This document shows positions 26,469-33,746 of a stretch of 64,000 nucleotides of DNA, piece by piece; within the stretch, counting starts at the first letter, position 1, and every line of letters starts with the position of its first letter. This stretch comes from Streptomyces sp. HNM0574. GTDB taxonomy: Bacteria > Actinomycetota > Actinomycetes > Streptomycetales > Streptomycetaceae. Location: NCBI RefSeq assembly GCF_012726235.1, contig NZ_JAASAH010000003.1, forward strand, positions 186,001 to 250,000, written 5' to 3'. The position numbers and the translations under genes were made by a program. A model generated the notes under the pieces. The model had not been told where the DNA came from and did not search any database. It saw nothing but the letters and a program-made list of their open reading frames with translations.

Positions 26469-27194
26469 ATGAGCAGCAGCGGCACCGCACCGGCCTATCG
26501 CCGAATGACAGTGGAGCAGCGGCGCGCGCAGCTGATCACCACCGCGCTCGGCCTCTTCGCGCACCACCCGCCGGAGGACATCTCCCTCGACGGCGTGGCG
26601 AGCGCCGCCGGCGTCTCCCGCCCGCTGGTGTACCGCTACTTCCCGGGAGGGAAGCAGCAGTTGTACGAGGAGGCCCTGCGCAGCGCGGCCGACCGGCTCG
26701 AACTGTGCTTCTCCGAACCGCAGTCGGGCCCGCTGACGGTCCGCCTGTCCCGCGCGCTGGACCGCTATCTCGCCTTCGTCGACGAGCACGACGCCGGGTT
26801 CATGGCCCTCCTCCAGGGCGGCAGCGTCGTCGAGACCTCCCGTACGCACGCGATCGTGGACGAGGTACGGCGGACCGCCGCCGAGGAGGTCTTCGCACAC
26901 CTCGGCACCGAGGACCCGGGCGAACGGCTGCGGACGACGGTGCGGACCTGGATCGCCGCCGTCGAGGCCGCCTCGCTGATCTGGCTCGACGAGGGCAAGC
27001 GGCCGCCCAGGGAGGAACTGCGCGAGGGCATGGTCGAGCACTTCGTCGCCCTGCTGGTCATCACCGGCGCCCGGGACGACGAGATGCACCGGATCACGCT
27101 GCGGGCGCTGGAGATGGAGGAGCGCGAGGGCCCGGTGGGCGACCTGGTCCGCCGCGCCCTGCCGGTCGTCGCCCACGCCGGCCACCTGCTCTGA
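26469..27194 (+). CDS. TetR-family transcriptional regulator
   Basis: A 241-residue regulator. The N-terminal DNA-binding domain is classical: RRAQLITTALGLFAHHPPEDISLDGVASAAGVSRPLVYRYF..GGKQQLYEEAL (about 14-70). The C-terminal ligand domain is helical (residues 80-235). No ribosome site precedes the ATG, and the -10-like TACGCT ends eight bases upstream, so the mRNA is probably leaderless. It is 148 bases downstream of the diiron protein gene and may control it. Ligand unknown. Confidence 0.93.
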   Translation: MSSSGTAPAYRRMTVEQRRAQLITTALGLFAHHPPEDISLDGVASAAGVSRPLVYRYFPGGKQQLYEEALRSAADRLELCFSEPQSGPLTVRLSRALDRYLAFVDEHDAGFMALLQGGSVVETSRTHAIVDEVRRTAAEEVFAHLGTEDPGERLRTTVRTWIAAVEAASLIWLDEGKRPPREELREGMVEHFVALLVITGARDDEMHRITLRALEMEEREGPVGDLVRRALPVVAHAGHLL

Positions 27195-27228
27195 GCCCCG
27201 GCGGATACGAGTCCGTCCCGTCCGAGGA

Positions 27229-27246
27229 CTTCAAGCTCACGTGAAG
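27229..27246. promoter_or_regulatory. Inverted repeat upstream of soxR
   Basis: CTTCA-N8-TGAAG (18 bp overall) lies just upstream of a TAGCCT -10 element (27253-27258), which itself ends six bases before the soxR ATG. MerR-type regulators bind between -35 and -10, so this may be a self-regulatory SoxR-type box. It does not closely match the CCTCAAG...CTTGAGG consensus. Confidence 0.35.
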
Positions 27247-27264
27247 GACGGCTAGCCTGGCCCC

Positions 27265-27777
27265 ATGTCGACCCACCTCTCCTGGAACTCGAAGGAGGCG
27301 ACCGTCGGCGAGCTGGCCGAGCGCGCCGGAGTCGCCACCTCCGCCCTCCGCTTCTACGAGCGCGAGGGGCTGATCCACAGCCGCCGCACCTCGGGCAACC
27401 AGCGCCGCTACAGCCGGGACACCCTACGCCGGGTCGCGTTCATCCGCGCCTCGCAGCGGCTCGGCATGCCGCTCTCCGCGATCAAGCAGGTGCTCGCACT
27501 GCTGCCGGACAACCGCACCCCCACGCGTGAGGACTGGGCGCGGGTCTCCGAGTGCTGGCGCGCCGACCTCAACCAGCGCATCAAGCTGATGACGCAGCTG
27601 CGCGACCACCTCAGCGACTGCATCGGCTGCGGCTGCCTCTCCCTCCAGAGCTGCGCCCTGGCCAACCCCTACGACGAGCTGGGCGGCGAGGGCCCCGGCG
27701 CCCGCGCCCTCTCCCAGCCCGCGCACCCGTGCGACGCCGACGGCGAGGAGCCGGGCCCGTCCGCGGAAGCCGGCTGA
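27265..27777 (+). CDS. soxR: Redox-sensing transcriptional activator SoxR
   Basis: A 170-residue MerR-family protein. The N-terminal domain ([25 protein letters not shown]) binds DNA; the dimer helix follows; Cys119, 122, 124 and 130 form C-x2-C-x-C-x5-C, the SoxR [2Fe-2S] site. An acidic 35-residue tail follows. In streptomycetes SoxR responds to redox-active metabolites such as actinorhodin rather than mounting an E. coli-type superoxide response. TAGCCT six bases before the ATG and no ribosome site suggest a leaderless mRNA. Confidence 0.96.
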   Translation: MSTHLSWNSKEATVGELAERAGVATSALRFYEREGLIHSRRTSGNQRRYSRDTLRRVAFIRASQRLGMPLSAIKQVLALLPDNRTPTREDWARVSECWRADLNQRIKLMTQLRDHLSDCIGCGCLSLQSCALANPYDELGGEGPGARALSQPAHPCDADGEEPGPSAEAG

Positions 27778-27787
27778 GGCGGGGCCG

Positions 27788-28075
27788 GTGCGGAGCGAGG
27801 AGACGACGTTCACCGGCGGACCGCTGGACGGCCGCGCCCTGCCCGTCCTGCTGGGCCCGACCGGCCGGCCGCCCCGTCACTACGAGGTGCCGGTGCCGGG
27901 CCCCGGGGGCGGCCCGCCCACCGTCCACCGGTACCGGCTGGAGCCCGCCGGCCACACTCGGCGCCTGGGCCTGCCCCGGGGCTGGCGGTACGTGTACGAG
28001 TCCGAGGGGCCCGCGGCGCCCTGGCACACCCGCCTGAAGTGGCCCTGGAGCAAAGCCTCCGGCGGACGTCCGTAG
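27788..28075 (+). CDS. Small protein of unknown function downstream of soxR
   Basis: A 95-residue protein, GTG start 10 bases after the soxR stop, probably co-transcribed. It has a [16 protein letters not shown]-terminus and a YVYESEG...W segment near the end, Pro/Gly rich between, no signal or membrane segment. The first motif (xFxGGPxDG) recurs in small actinomycete hypothetical proteins. Function unknown; coding status is supported by position and codon bias. Confidence 0.65.
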   Translation: MRSEETTFTGGPLDGRALPVLLGPTGRPPRHYEVPVPGPGGGPPTVHRYRLEPAGHTRRLGLPRGWRYVYESEGPAAPWHTRLKWPWSKASGGRP

Positions 28076-28401
28076 CGGCGGTTTTCCGCCACGCCTGCCC
28101 GGGCCGTCGCCCTCGCGTCCCGGCCGGGCCCCCGCCGGGCCGGAGCGGCTGCTTCCGCTTCGTCCCGCCCCCGTACGCCCTCGCGCCTTCGCGAAAGGGC
28201 CACGGAGCCGCGTCGGTGACGGCACAATCTACGAAGCGAATCGGCCAGTGCCGTCGGCACTTTCGCCCGGCCCGACATGCCCGAAGTCGGGCGCTATCCC
28301 GGGACTTTGCGGCCGTTCACGCCTTGGAGGATTGCAAAGAAGTTCGGCAGTTCTCCGCCGACCCGGCGACGTCACGCGCCGGTGCCCTTAGGGTGCCCAC
28401 T
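28076..28401. other. Intergenic region before the kinase-like gene
   Basis: 326 bases without a gene. The right half (28210-28400) is less GC-rich than its surroundings and ends in TAGGGT seven bases before the GTG at 28402, a likely -10 element for a leaderless transcript. Confidence 0.45.
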
Positions 28402-29277
28402 GTGATCGCAGGGATGGCGCGCCTCGGCAGCTCCGACCCCCGGCAGCTCGGCCCCTACAAGCTGCACGGGGTGCTCGGGCACGGCACCTCCGGCACGGTC
28501 TACCTCGGACGCGGCGCCGCGCACCGGGGCGGACGCAAACAACTGGCCGCCGTCCGCGCCCTCCGCCCCGAGCTGCTGCGCGACCGGCAGCTGCGCGCCC
28601 GCCTCCGGCACGAGCTGGAGACCGCGGGCCCGAAGCTCGACAGCCCGTACGTGGCGGCGGCGCTCGGCTGCGAGCTGGACAGCGAAACCCCCTGGACCGC
28701 CTCCGAGTTCGTGCCCGGCGTCTCCCTCGCGGCGGCCGTCGCGGCGAACGGGCCGCTGCCCGAGTACGCGGTGCGCGCGCTCGCCGGTGCGCTGTGCCAC
28801 GCGCTGACCGCGCTGCACGCGAGCCGGATCGTCCACCGCGACCTGCGCCCCGGCAACGTCCTGCTCACCACCGGCACCCCGCGCGCCGTCGACTACGCGC
28901 TCGGCCTCGGCCGCGCCGACCTCGGCGGCCCGGACGCGGACGGTGCCGGGCCCGCGGCCGACGTGTTCGAGCTCGGGGCCACCCTCGTCACCGCCGCCTC
29001 CGGGCACCAGCCCTTCGCCGGGAGCATCCTGCCCTCCGCGCGGGAGGACCCGGATCTGACGGGCGTGCCGGAGGCGCTCTGTCCTGCGCTGCTGGCCTGT
29101 CTGCACAAGGTGCCGGAGAGCCGGCCGCACCCGGTCGAGCTGGCGCGGGCGTTCGACCTGGAGGAGACGGCGGGGCGGCCGGGGGCGGAGTGGCTTCCCG
29201 ACGCGGTGCTCCGGCAGGCGGAGTCCTTCGCGGAGGCGGCGCGGGGTCTGGTGGGGCGGCGGCTCTTCGGGCGCTGA
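28402..29277 (+). CDS. Degenerate protein kinase-like protein
   Basis: A 291-residue protein with a Hanks-type kinase domain from residue 18. The glycine loop GHGTSGTVYLG and the catalytic-loop Asp147 (HRDLRPGN) are present, but the invariant ATP-anchoring Lys of strand beta-3 is Arg52 (LAAVRAL), the loop Lys is Arg149, and DFG is replaced by Asp-Tyr-Ala (164-166) with no APE motif in a very short activation segment. No membrane segment or sensor domain follows. It may be a pseudokinase. The GTG start is chosen because TAGGGT lies seven bases upstream; an ATG at 28414 is the alternative. Confidence 0.85.
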   Translation: MIAGMARLGSSDPRQLGPYKLHGVLGHGTSGTVYLGRGAAHRGGRKQLAAVRALRPELLRDRQLRARLRHELETAGPKLDSPYVAAALGCELDSETPWTASEFVPGVSLAAAVAANGPLPEYAVRALAGALCHALTALHASRIVHRDLRPGNVLLTTGTPRAVDYALGLGRADLGGPDADGAGPAADVFELGATLVTAASGHQPFAGSILPSAREDPDLTGVPEALCPALLACLHKVPESRPHPVELARAFDLEETAGRPGAEWLPDAVLRQAESFAEAARGLVGRRLFGR

Positions 29278-29313
29278 GCCGTCCCTTGTGCCGGGCTTCC
29301 GTGCGTCCCGGGC

Positions 29314-29373
29314 CGCGGGTGCGTCGTGGCTGGTCGCGCCGTTCCCCGCGCCCCTTGGGGTGCGCCGCACCCC
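29314..29373 (+). repeat. Dispersed intergenic repeat, copy 1
   Basis: GCGGGTGCGTCGTGGCTGG followed by TCGCGCCGTTCCCCGCGCCCCTTGGGG. The same arrangement recurs at 37950-38004 and in shorter form at 38119-38152, 39804-39836 and 60849-60878. It lies just after the stop of the kinase-like gene. Its CCCCGCGCCCC/GGGG ends can fold. Confidence 0.65.
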
Positions 29374-29558
29374 TCCGTGCCGGGGCCGCATCCCGGCGGG
29401 GGCCGGTGGGGTGAGGGGGTGGGGACTATCGGGTGAGGGGCCGGGTGGGGGCGACCCGGGCCGTGCATTCTGTATGACCATCTTGGTGACGGTCCGTCAT
29501 GGCTGGTGGCGGTGGGTCAGCCCCGGTGCGGGGCCAGGAACCAAGGTGAGGTGAGCCG

Positions 29559-30761
29559 GTGTCCCTCGTACGCTCTCTCGGCACGGTGGCGGTGGTCGGG
29601 GCCACGGCGTGTGCGCTGGTCGTCCTGCCCGTCGGCTCCGTCACCCTCGACACCCCCGTGCCCGCCTCCGTCACCGTCGACGGCACGGGCGCGACCGAAG
29701 CGCAGGCCAGCGCCGCCCGCCCGGGCCCGCGCACCGCCCCGGCCGACAAACCGGTCAGCGAGCTGCTGCGGGATCTGCGCGCGCTGCACGAGAAGACCGA
29801 GGCCGCCTCGGACGCGTACAAGAGCACGACGGCGAAGCTGAAGAAGCAGCGGGGCCGCGCCGGGAAGGCCAAGTCGGCGCTGGCGAAGGCCAGATCGCAG
29901 CTGGCCGAGGGACGGGACGCGGCGGCGCGGCTGGCCAGGCAGCAGTACCGGCAGGGCGGCGTCGGCATCCCGTCCGACGTGCAGCTGCTGCTCAGCAAGC
30001 ACCCGCAGCGCGCGCTCGACCACGGCCACCTGCTCAAGCGGGCCGCGAAGAACCAGGCCGCGACCGTCGAGCGGCTGGCCAGCGGGGAGCGGCGGCACCG
30101 GGCGCTGACCGAGAAGGCGCACCGCGAGCTGGCGAAGGAGCAGCGGCTGGCCGAGCGGCAGCGCCGCCAGCACCGGACCGTCGAGGAGCGGCTGAACGCC
30201 GTCGAGTCGATGCTCGCCACGCTCAGCCTGGACAGGCTGGACGAGCTGAGCAGCGCCGAATCGGAGCGAGTGGCCGGCGCGCAGCGGCAGTTGATGTCCG
30301 CGCCGGCGCCGGGCGCCGCCCGCGCCCCGTCCCGGCAGGGCGAGCGGGCGCTGCGCTTCGCGCTGGACCAGGTCGGCAAGCCGTACGTGTGGGGCGCCGA
30401 GGGGCCCGGCGCGTTCGACTGCTCGGGGCTGACGGCGCGGGCCTGGAAGCACGCGGGCCGCACGCTGCCGCGGACCAGCCAGGCGCAGTGGAAGAAACTC
30501 AAGCGGGTCCCGCTGCACGAACTGCGCCCCGGTGACCTGGTGCTCTACCACCGCGGCGCGACGCACGTCGGGCTGTACGCGGGCGAGGGCCGGATCGTGC
30601 AGGCGCCGCGGCCGCGCGCGAAGGTGACGGTCTCCCCGCTGTCCGCGAACCCGCTGCTGGGCGCCGTCCGTCCGGACCCGGGGGCCCGGCCGCTGGCGGA
30701 CTACCGGCCGCCCCGGCTCCCCGCCGGAACGGGCGACGACCGCGCCCGCACCGACGGCTGA
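29559..30761 (+). CDS. NlpC/P60-family peptidoglycan endopeptidase
   Basis: A 400-residue exported protein. A signal peptide (residues 1-28, LGTVAVVGATACALVVLPVG) and a Pro/Ala linker precede a long coiled coil (about 65-240, heptads rich in Lys, Arg, Glu, Leu). The C-terminal NlpC/P60 domain (about 260-380) has the nucleophile Cys in FDCSGLTARAW and the His in THVGLYAGEG. It should cut stem peptides (D-Glu to DAP) in peptidoglycan; the coiled coil resembles RipA/PcsB-type scaffolds that need a partner for activation. GTG start behind AAGGTGAGG. A strong terminator follows. Confidence 0.93.
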   Translation: MSLVRSLGTVAVVGATACALVVLPVGSVTLDTPVPASVTVDGTGATEAQASAARPGPRTAPADKPVSELLRDLRALHEKTEAASDAYKSTTAKLKKQRGRAGKAKSALAKARSQLAEGRDAAARLARQQYRQGGVGIPSDVQLLLSKHPQRALDHGHLLKRAAKNQAATVERLASGERRHRALTEKAHRELAKEQRLAERQRRQHRTVEERLNAVESMLATLSLDRLDELSSAESERVAGAQRQLMSAPAPGAARAPSRQGERALRFALDQVGKPYVWGAEGPGAFDCSGLTARAWKHAGRTLPRTSQAQWKKLKRVPLHELRPGDLVLYHRGATHVGLYAGEGRIVQAPRPRAKVTVSPLSANPLLGAVRPDPGARPLADYRPPRLPAGTGDDRARTDG

Positions 30762-30777
30762 GCCCGTCCGGACGGAA

Positions 30778-30819
30778 CACGGGAGCCCGGCGCCGGACAC
30801 GTGGCGCCGGGCTCCCGTG
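30778..30819. terminator. Strong bidirectional terminator
   Basis: A perfect 17-bp stem CACGGGAGCCCGGCGCC/GGCGCCGGGCTCCCGTG with an eight-base loop between the convergent NlpC/P60 and flavoprotein genes. Confidence 0.85.
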
Positions 30820-30832
30820 ACGGAGGGCCGGT

Positions 30833-32065
30833 TCAGGCGGTGAGGCCGGCCAGGTACGCGTCGGCCTTGTCCGCGTCGTAGAACCAGTCCTCGAAGTCGC
30901 CCGGGTCGTTGAAGCCGTTGGCGAACCGGTCGGCGACGGGCTGGAGTTCGCCGCCCGAGCCGATCAGCTTCAGCACGTGCTCGGGCGGCGGGGCCAGCAT
31001 CGCGTTCGTCCACTTGGTGACGTGCTGCGCCGTCGCCCAGTAGCGGTCGAAGGCCTGCCGCATCCACTCCTCGTCGAACGGCTCGTCGCCGCGGTCGAGG
31101 ATGGAGCGCAGGTACGAAGCGGCGCACTTGGAGGCCGAGTTGGAGCCCTGGCCGGTCACCGGGTCGTTGGCGACGACGACGTCCGCGACACCGAGGACCG
31201 CGCCGCCGCCGGGCAGCCGGCCGACGGGCTTGCGGACGGTCGGCGCGTACCGTCCGGCGAGGGTGCCGCCCGCGTCGGTGAGTTCGACGTTGGTGGCGCG
31301 CGCGTACTCCCAGGGGACGAACTTCTCCAGCAGCTCAAGGGTCTTGGCGAGGTGCTCGCCCGGGTCCTTGATGCCCTGGAAGGCGTCCAGCGGGCCGCCG
31401 GGGATGCCCTCCCAGAAGAGGATGTCCGCGCGGCCCGAGGTGGTCAGCGTCGGCATGACGAACAGTTCGCCGACGCCGGGCACCAGGTTGCAGCGCACCG
31501 CCTCGGTGCCCGGGTGCTCCGGGCGGGGCCCGAGCCCGTGCACGTAGGAGACGGCGAGCGCGCGCTGCGGCGCGTCGTACGGGGAGCGCTCCGCGTCCCG
31601 CTCGAACATCGACACCAGTTCGCCCTTGCCCGCGGCGACCAGGACGAGGTCGTAGCGGCGGGCGAAGAAGTCGAGGTCGGAGACGGCGGCGCCGTGGATG
31701 ACGAGCTGGCCGCCGCGCTGCGCGAAGGTCTCCATCCAGCCCGCCATCTTCACGCGCTGGTCGACGGACTGGGCGATGCCGTCCAGCCGGCCGAGCCAGT
31801 CGACGGCGCGGGAGCCGTCGGGTCCCGCGACGGAGACGCCGAGCCCCTCGATCCTGGGGGCCTGCCCCTCCCAGAAGTTGATCCGGTTGTCCCGTTCGTG
31901 CTGGAGCGCGGTGTGGAACATGCACTGGGTGGACATGACGCGGCCGCCGCGTATCTCGTCCGCCGTGCGGTTCGACATCACGGTGACCTCGTAGCCGTGC
32001 GACTGCAGGCCGAGCGCCAGTTGGAGCCCGGCCTGCCCGGCTCCGACGATGAGGATCTTGCGCAT
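30833..32065 (-). CDS. StyA-like FAD monooxygenase (group E)
   Basis: A 410-residue flavoprotein. The FAD-binding GAGQAGLQLALGL is at residues 8-20, and the sequence around RVMSTQCMFHTALQHER, a second dinucleotide motif LVLVAAGKGEL and GQGSNSASKCA near residue 318 match the styrene/indole monooxygenase oxygenase subunit (StyA). Such enzymes are fed FADH2 by a separate reductase (StyB); none is in this window. It lies 91 bases downstream of cvnD on the same strand, but a 13-bp hairpin stands between, so it may have its own promoter or be expressed by read-through. Substrate unknown. Confidence 0.88.
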   Translation of the reverse strand: MRKILIVGAGQAGLQLALGLQSHGYEVTVMSNRTADEIRGGRVMSTQCMFHTALQHERDNRINFWEGQAPRIEGLGVSVAGPDGSRAVDWLGRLDGIAQSVDQRVKMAGWMETFAQRGGQLVIHGAAVSDLDFFARRYDLVLVAAGKGELVSMFERDAERSPYDAPQRALAVSYVHGLGPRPEHPGTEAVRCNLVPGVGELFVMPTLTTSGRADILFWEGIPGGPLDAFQGIKDPGEHLAKTLELLEKFVPWEYARATNVELTDAGGTLAGRYAPTVRKPVGRLPGGGAVLGVADVVVANDPVTGQGSNSASKCAASYLRSILDRGDEPFDEEWMRQAFDRYWATAQHVTKWTNAMLAPPPEHVLKLIGSGGELQPVADRFANGFNDPGDFEDWFYDADKADAYLAGLTA

Positions 32066-32113
32066 CGCGGCTTCTCTCTACTCTGTGGGTGACAGTGCCA
32101 GGGGCATGTGAAG

Positions 32114-32146
32114 GTGCCGCGTGTCCGAGGGGTGGACACGCGGCAC
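32114..32146. terminator. Hairpin between cvnD and the flavoprotein gene
   Basis: A perfect 13-bp stem GTGCCGCGTGTCC/GGACACGCGGCAC with a seven-base loop directly after the cvnD stop. It could end or attenuate the conservon transcript before the monooxygenase gene. Confidence 0.7.
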
Positions 32147-32156
32147 TCGGGCCCGG

Positions 32157-32759
32157 TCAGGCGGGGGTGACGTCCAGTGCGTGGGAGACGAGGGCGAGCA
32201 ACGACTCGACCACGGTGTCCCGTTCACGCGCGTCCATGATCACCACGGGGGAGGACTCGGGGACCGACAGGGCTTCCCGGACGTCCTCGGCCGCGTACGT
32301 GGTGGTGCCCTCGAAGTGGTTCACCGCGACGACGTAGGGCAGGCCGCAGCTCTCGAAGTAGTCGAGCGCGGGGAAGCAGTCCTCCAGCCGCCTGGTGTCG
32401 GCCATCACCACGGCGCCGATCGCGCCGCGGATCAGGTCGTCCCACATGAACCAGAAGCGCTGCTGGCCCGGGGTGCCGAACAGGTAGAGGACCAGGTCGG
32501 AGTCGAGCGTGATGCGCCCGAAGTCCATGGCGACCGTGGTGGTCGTCTTGCCCGGGGTGGCGGCGAGGTCGTCGGTGGCCTCGCTCGCCTGGGTCATCAG
32601 GGCCTCCGTCTGCAGAGGCTCGATCTCGGAGACGTTCCCGACGAACGTCGTCTTGCCGACGCCGAATCCGCCCGCCACCACGATCTTGGTGGATATGGGC
32701 GCCCGGCTCAGGTCTTCCTGCCAGCTCTGTGTGGCCGGCTCAGAGACTGCGAAGTCCAC
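32157..32759 (-). CDS. cvnD: Conservon GTPase CvnD
   Basis: A 200-residue Ras-like GTPase of the MglA-related conservon family. The P-loop is GGFGVGKTT (30-38), switch II is LFGTPGQQRFWFMW, and the base-specificity motif is VNHFEG rather than NKxD. The GTG start lies within the end of cvnC, an overlap of 20 bases, so the two are coupled. In conservons CvnD cycles GTP under control of the membrane sensor CvnA through CvnB and CvnC, controlling development and antibiotics. Confidence 0.93.
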   Translation of the reverse strand: MDFAVSEPATQSWQEDLSRAPISTKIVVAGGFGVGKTTFVGNVSEIEPLQTEALMTQASEATDDLAATPGKTTTTVAMDFGRITLDSDLVLYLFGTPGQQRFWFMWDDLIRGAIGAVVMADTRRLEDCFPALDYFESCGLPYVVAVNHFEGTTTYAAEDVREALSVPESSPVVIMDARERDTVVESLLALVSHALDVTPA

Positions 32760-33156
32760 CCAGCACCCTTTCCAGCAGCGCACGGTCGGGGCGGCCGGTG
32801 CCGTGCCCGTTGCCGTAGACGCGAATCAGTCCTTGGTCGGCGAGGTCGCTGAGCAGCACACGCACCACGCCCAGCGGCATCTTGAGCAGCGCGGAGACCT
32901 CCGCGACGGAACGCATCCGGCGGCAGAGCTCCACGATGGCGTGCATCTCCGGCATCACGCGCTCGCGCAGCCCGCCGGAGGTCAGTTCGGGACGCTCCGG
33001 CGGCGCCTCGATCGCCGCGACGAAGGTCTCGACGAGGAGGACGTGGCCGAAGCGGGTCCGGCCGCCGGTGAGCGTGTACGGACGTACACGCTTGGCCTTG
33101 CCCGTCTCGGCCCGGCGAACGGGCAGGGACGGCCTGGAGGGCGTGTCGGGTGTCAC
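32740..33156 (-). CDS. cvnC: Conservon protein CvnC (DUF742)
   Basis: A 138-residue DUF742 protein with RVRPYTLTGGRTRF, the DUF742 signature, followed by a winged-helix-like C-terminal part (SVAEVSALLKMPLGVVRVLLSDLADQGLIRVY). GTG start overlapping the cvnB stop by four bases (GTGA). The winged helix suggests DNA binding but direct function is not established. Confidence 0.93.
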   Translation of the reverse strand: MTPDTPSRPSLPVRRAETGKAKRVRPYTLTGGRTRFGHVLLVETFVAAIEAPPERPELTSGGLRERVMPEMHAIVELCRRMRSVAEVSALLKMPLGVVRVLLSDLADQGLIRVYGNGHGTGRPDRALLERVLGGLRSL

Positions 33157-33746
33157 TGATCCAGCTCCATCGACGTGCGCAGCTCTGTGCGGAGTTCGGG
33201 TGTGAGGACATGTCCGGCCCGGCCGACGAACAGCGCCATGTGGTACGCGATGACGCTCATGTCGCAGTCGGCCGTGGCGTGCACGCCGAGCAGCGAACCG
33301 TCGCTGATGGAGGTGACGAAGAGCGAGCCCTCGTCCATGGAGATCATGGTCTGCCGGACGTCGCCCCCGTCCATCAGTTTCGCGGCGCCGAGCGTCAGCG
33401 AGCCGACGCCGGAGACGATCGTGGCGAGGTCGGCGCTGGACCCCCTGGGCCCGCTGTCCGCGGTGTCGCGTTCCTCCAGTCCGCTCGCGGTTTCCCGGGC
33501 ACCTGGGCCCTCGTCTTCCCCGGCCACCACGGCCCGGGCCGTGGTGGCCCGCGCCTCGTGATCGGGGTCGGACGAGAGCAGCAGCAGCCCGTCGGACGAG
33601 ACGACGGCGACCGAGCGGATGCCGGGCACCTCGTCGACGAGATTCGCCAGCAGGAAGCGCAGACTGCGCGCTTCGTGGCTCAGGGCGGCAACACTCTCAG
33701 CCGGCCCGCTCCGTGGCGTGGGCGTGCGTGTGGTGGGCGCGTTCAC
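33153..33746 (-). CDS. cvnB: Conservon roadblock/LC7 protein CvnB
   Basis: A 197-residue roadblock/LC7 (MglB-like) protein, probable GTPase-regulator partner of CvnD. Features: SLRFLLANLVDEVPGIRSVAVVSSDGLLLLSS at the start of the domain and MISMDEGSLFVTSISDGSLLGV near the end. An acidic, Gly-rich insert of about 40 residues (around 70-112) interrupts the domain, longer than I expect for CvnB. It overlaps cvnA and cvnC by four bases each. Confidence 0.92.
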   Translation of the reverse strand: MNAPTTRTPTPRSGPAESVAALSHEARSLRFLLANLVDEVPGIRSVAVVSSDGLLLLSSDPDHEARATTARAVVAGEDEGPGARETASGLEERDTADSGPRGSSADLATIVSGVGSLTLGAAKLMDGGDVRQTMISMDEGSLFVTSISDGSLLGVHATADCDMSVIAYHMALFVGRAGHVLTPELRTELRTSMELDQ

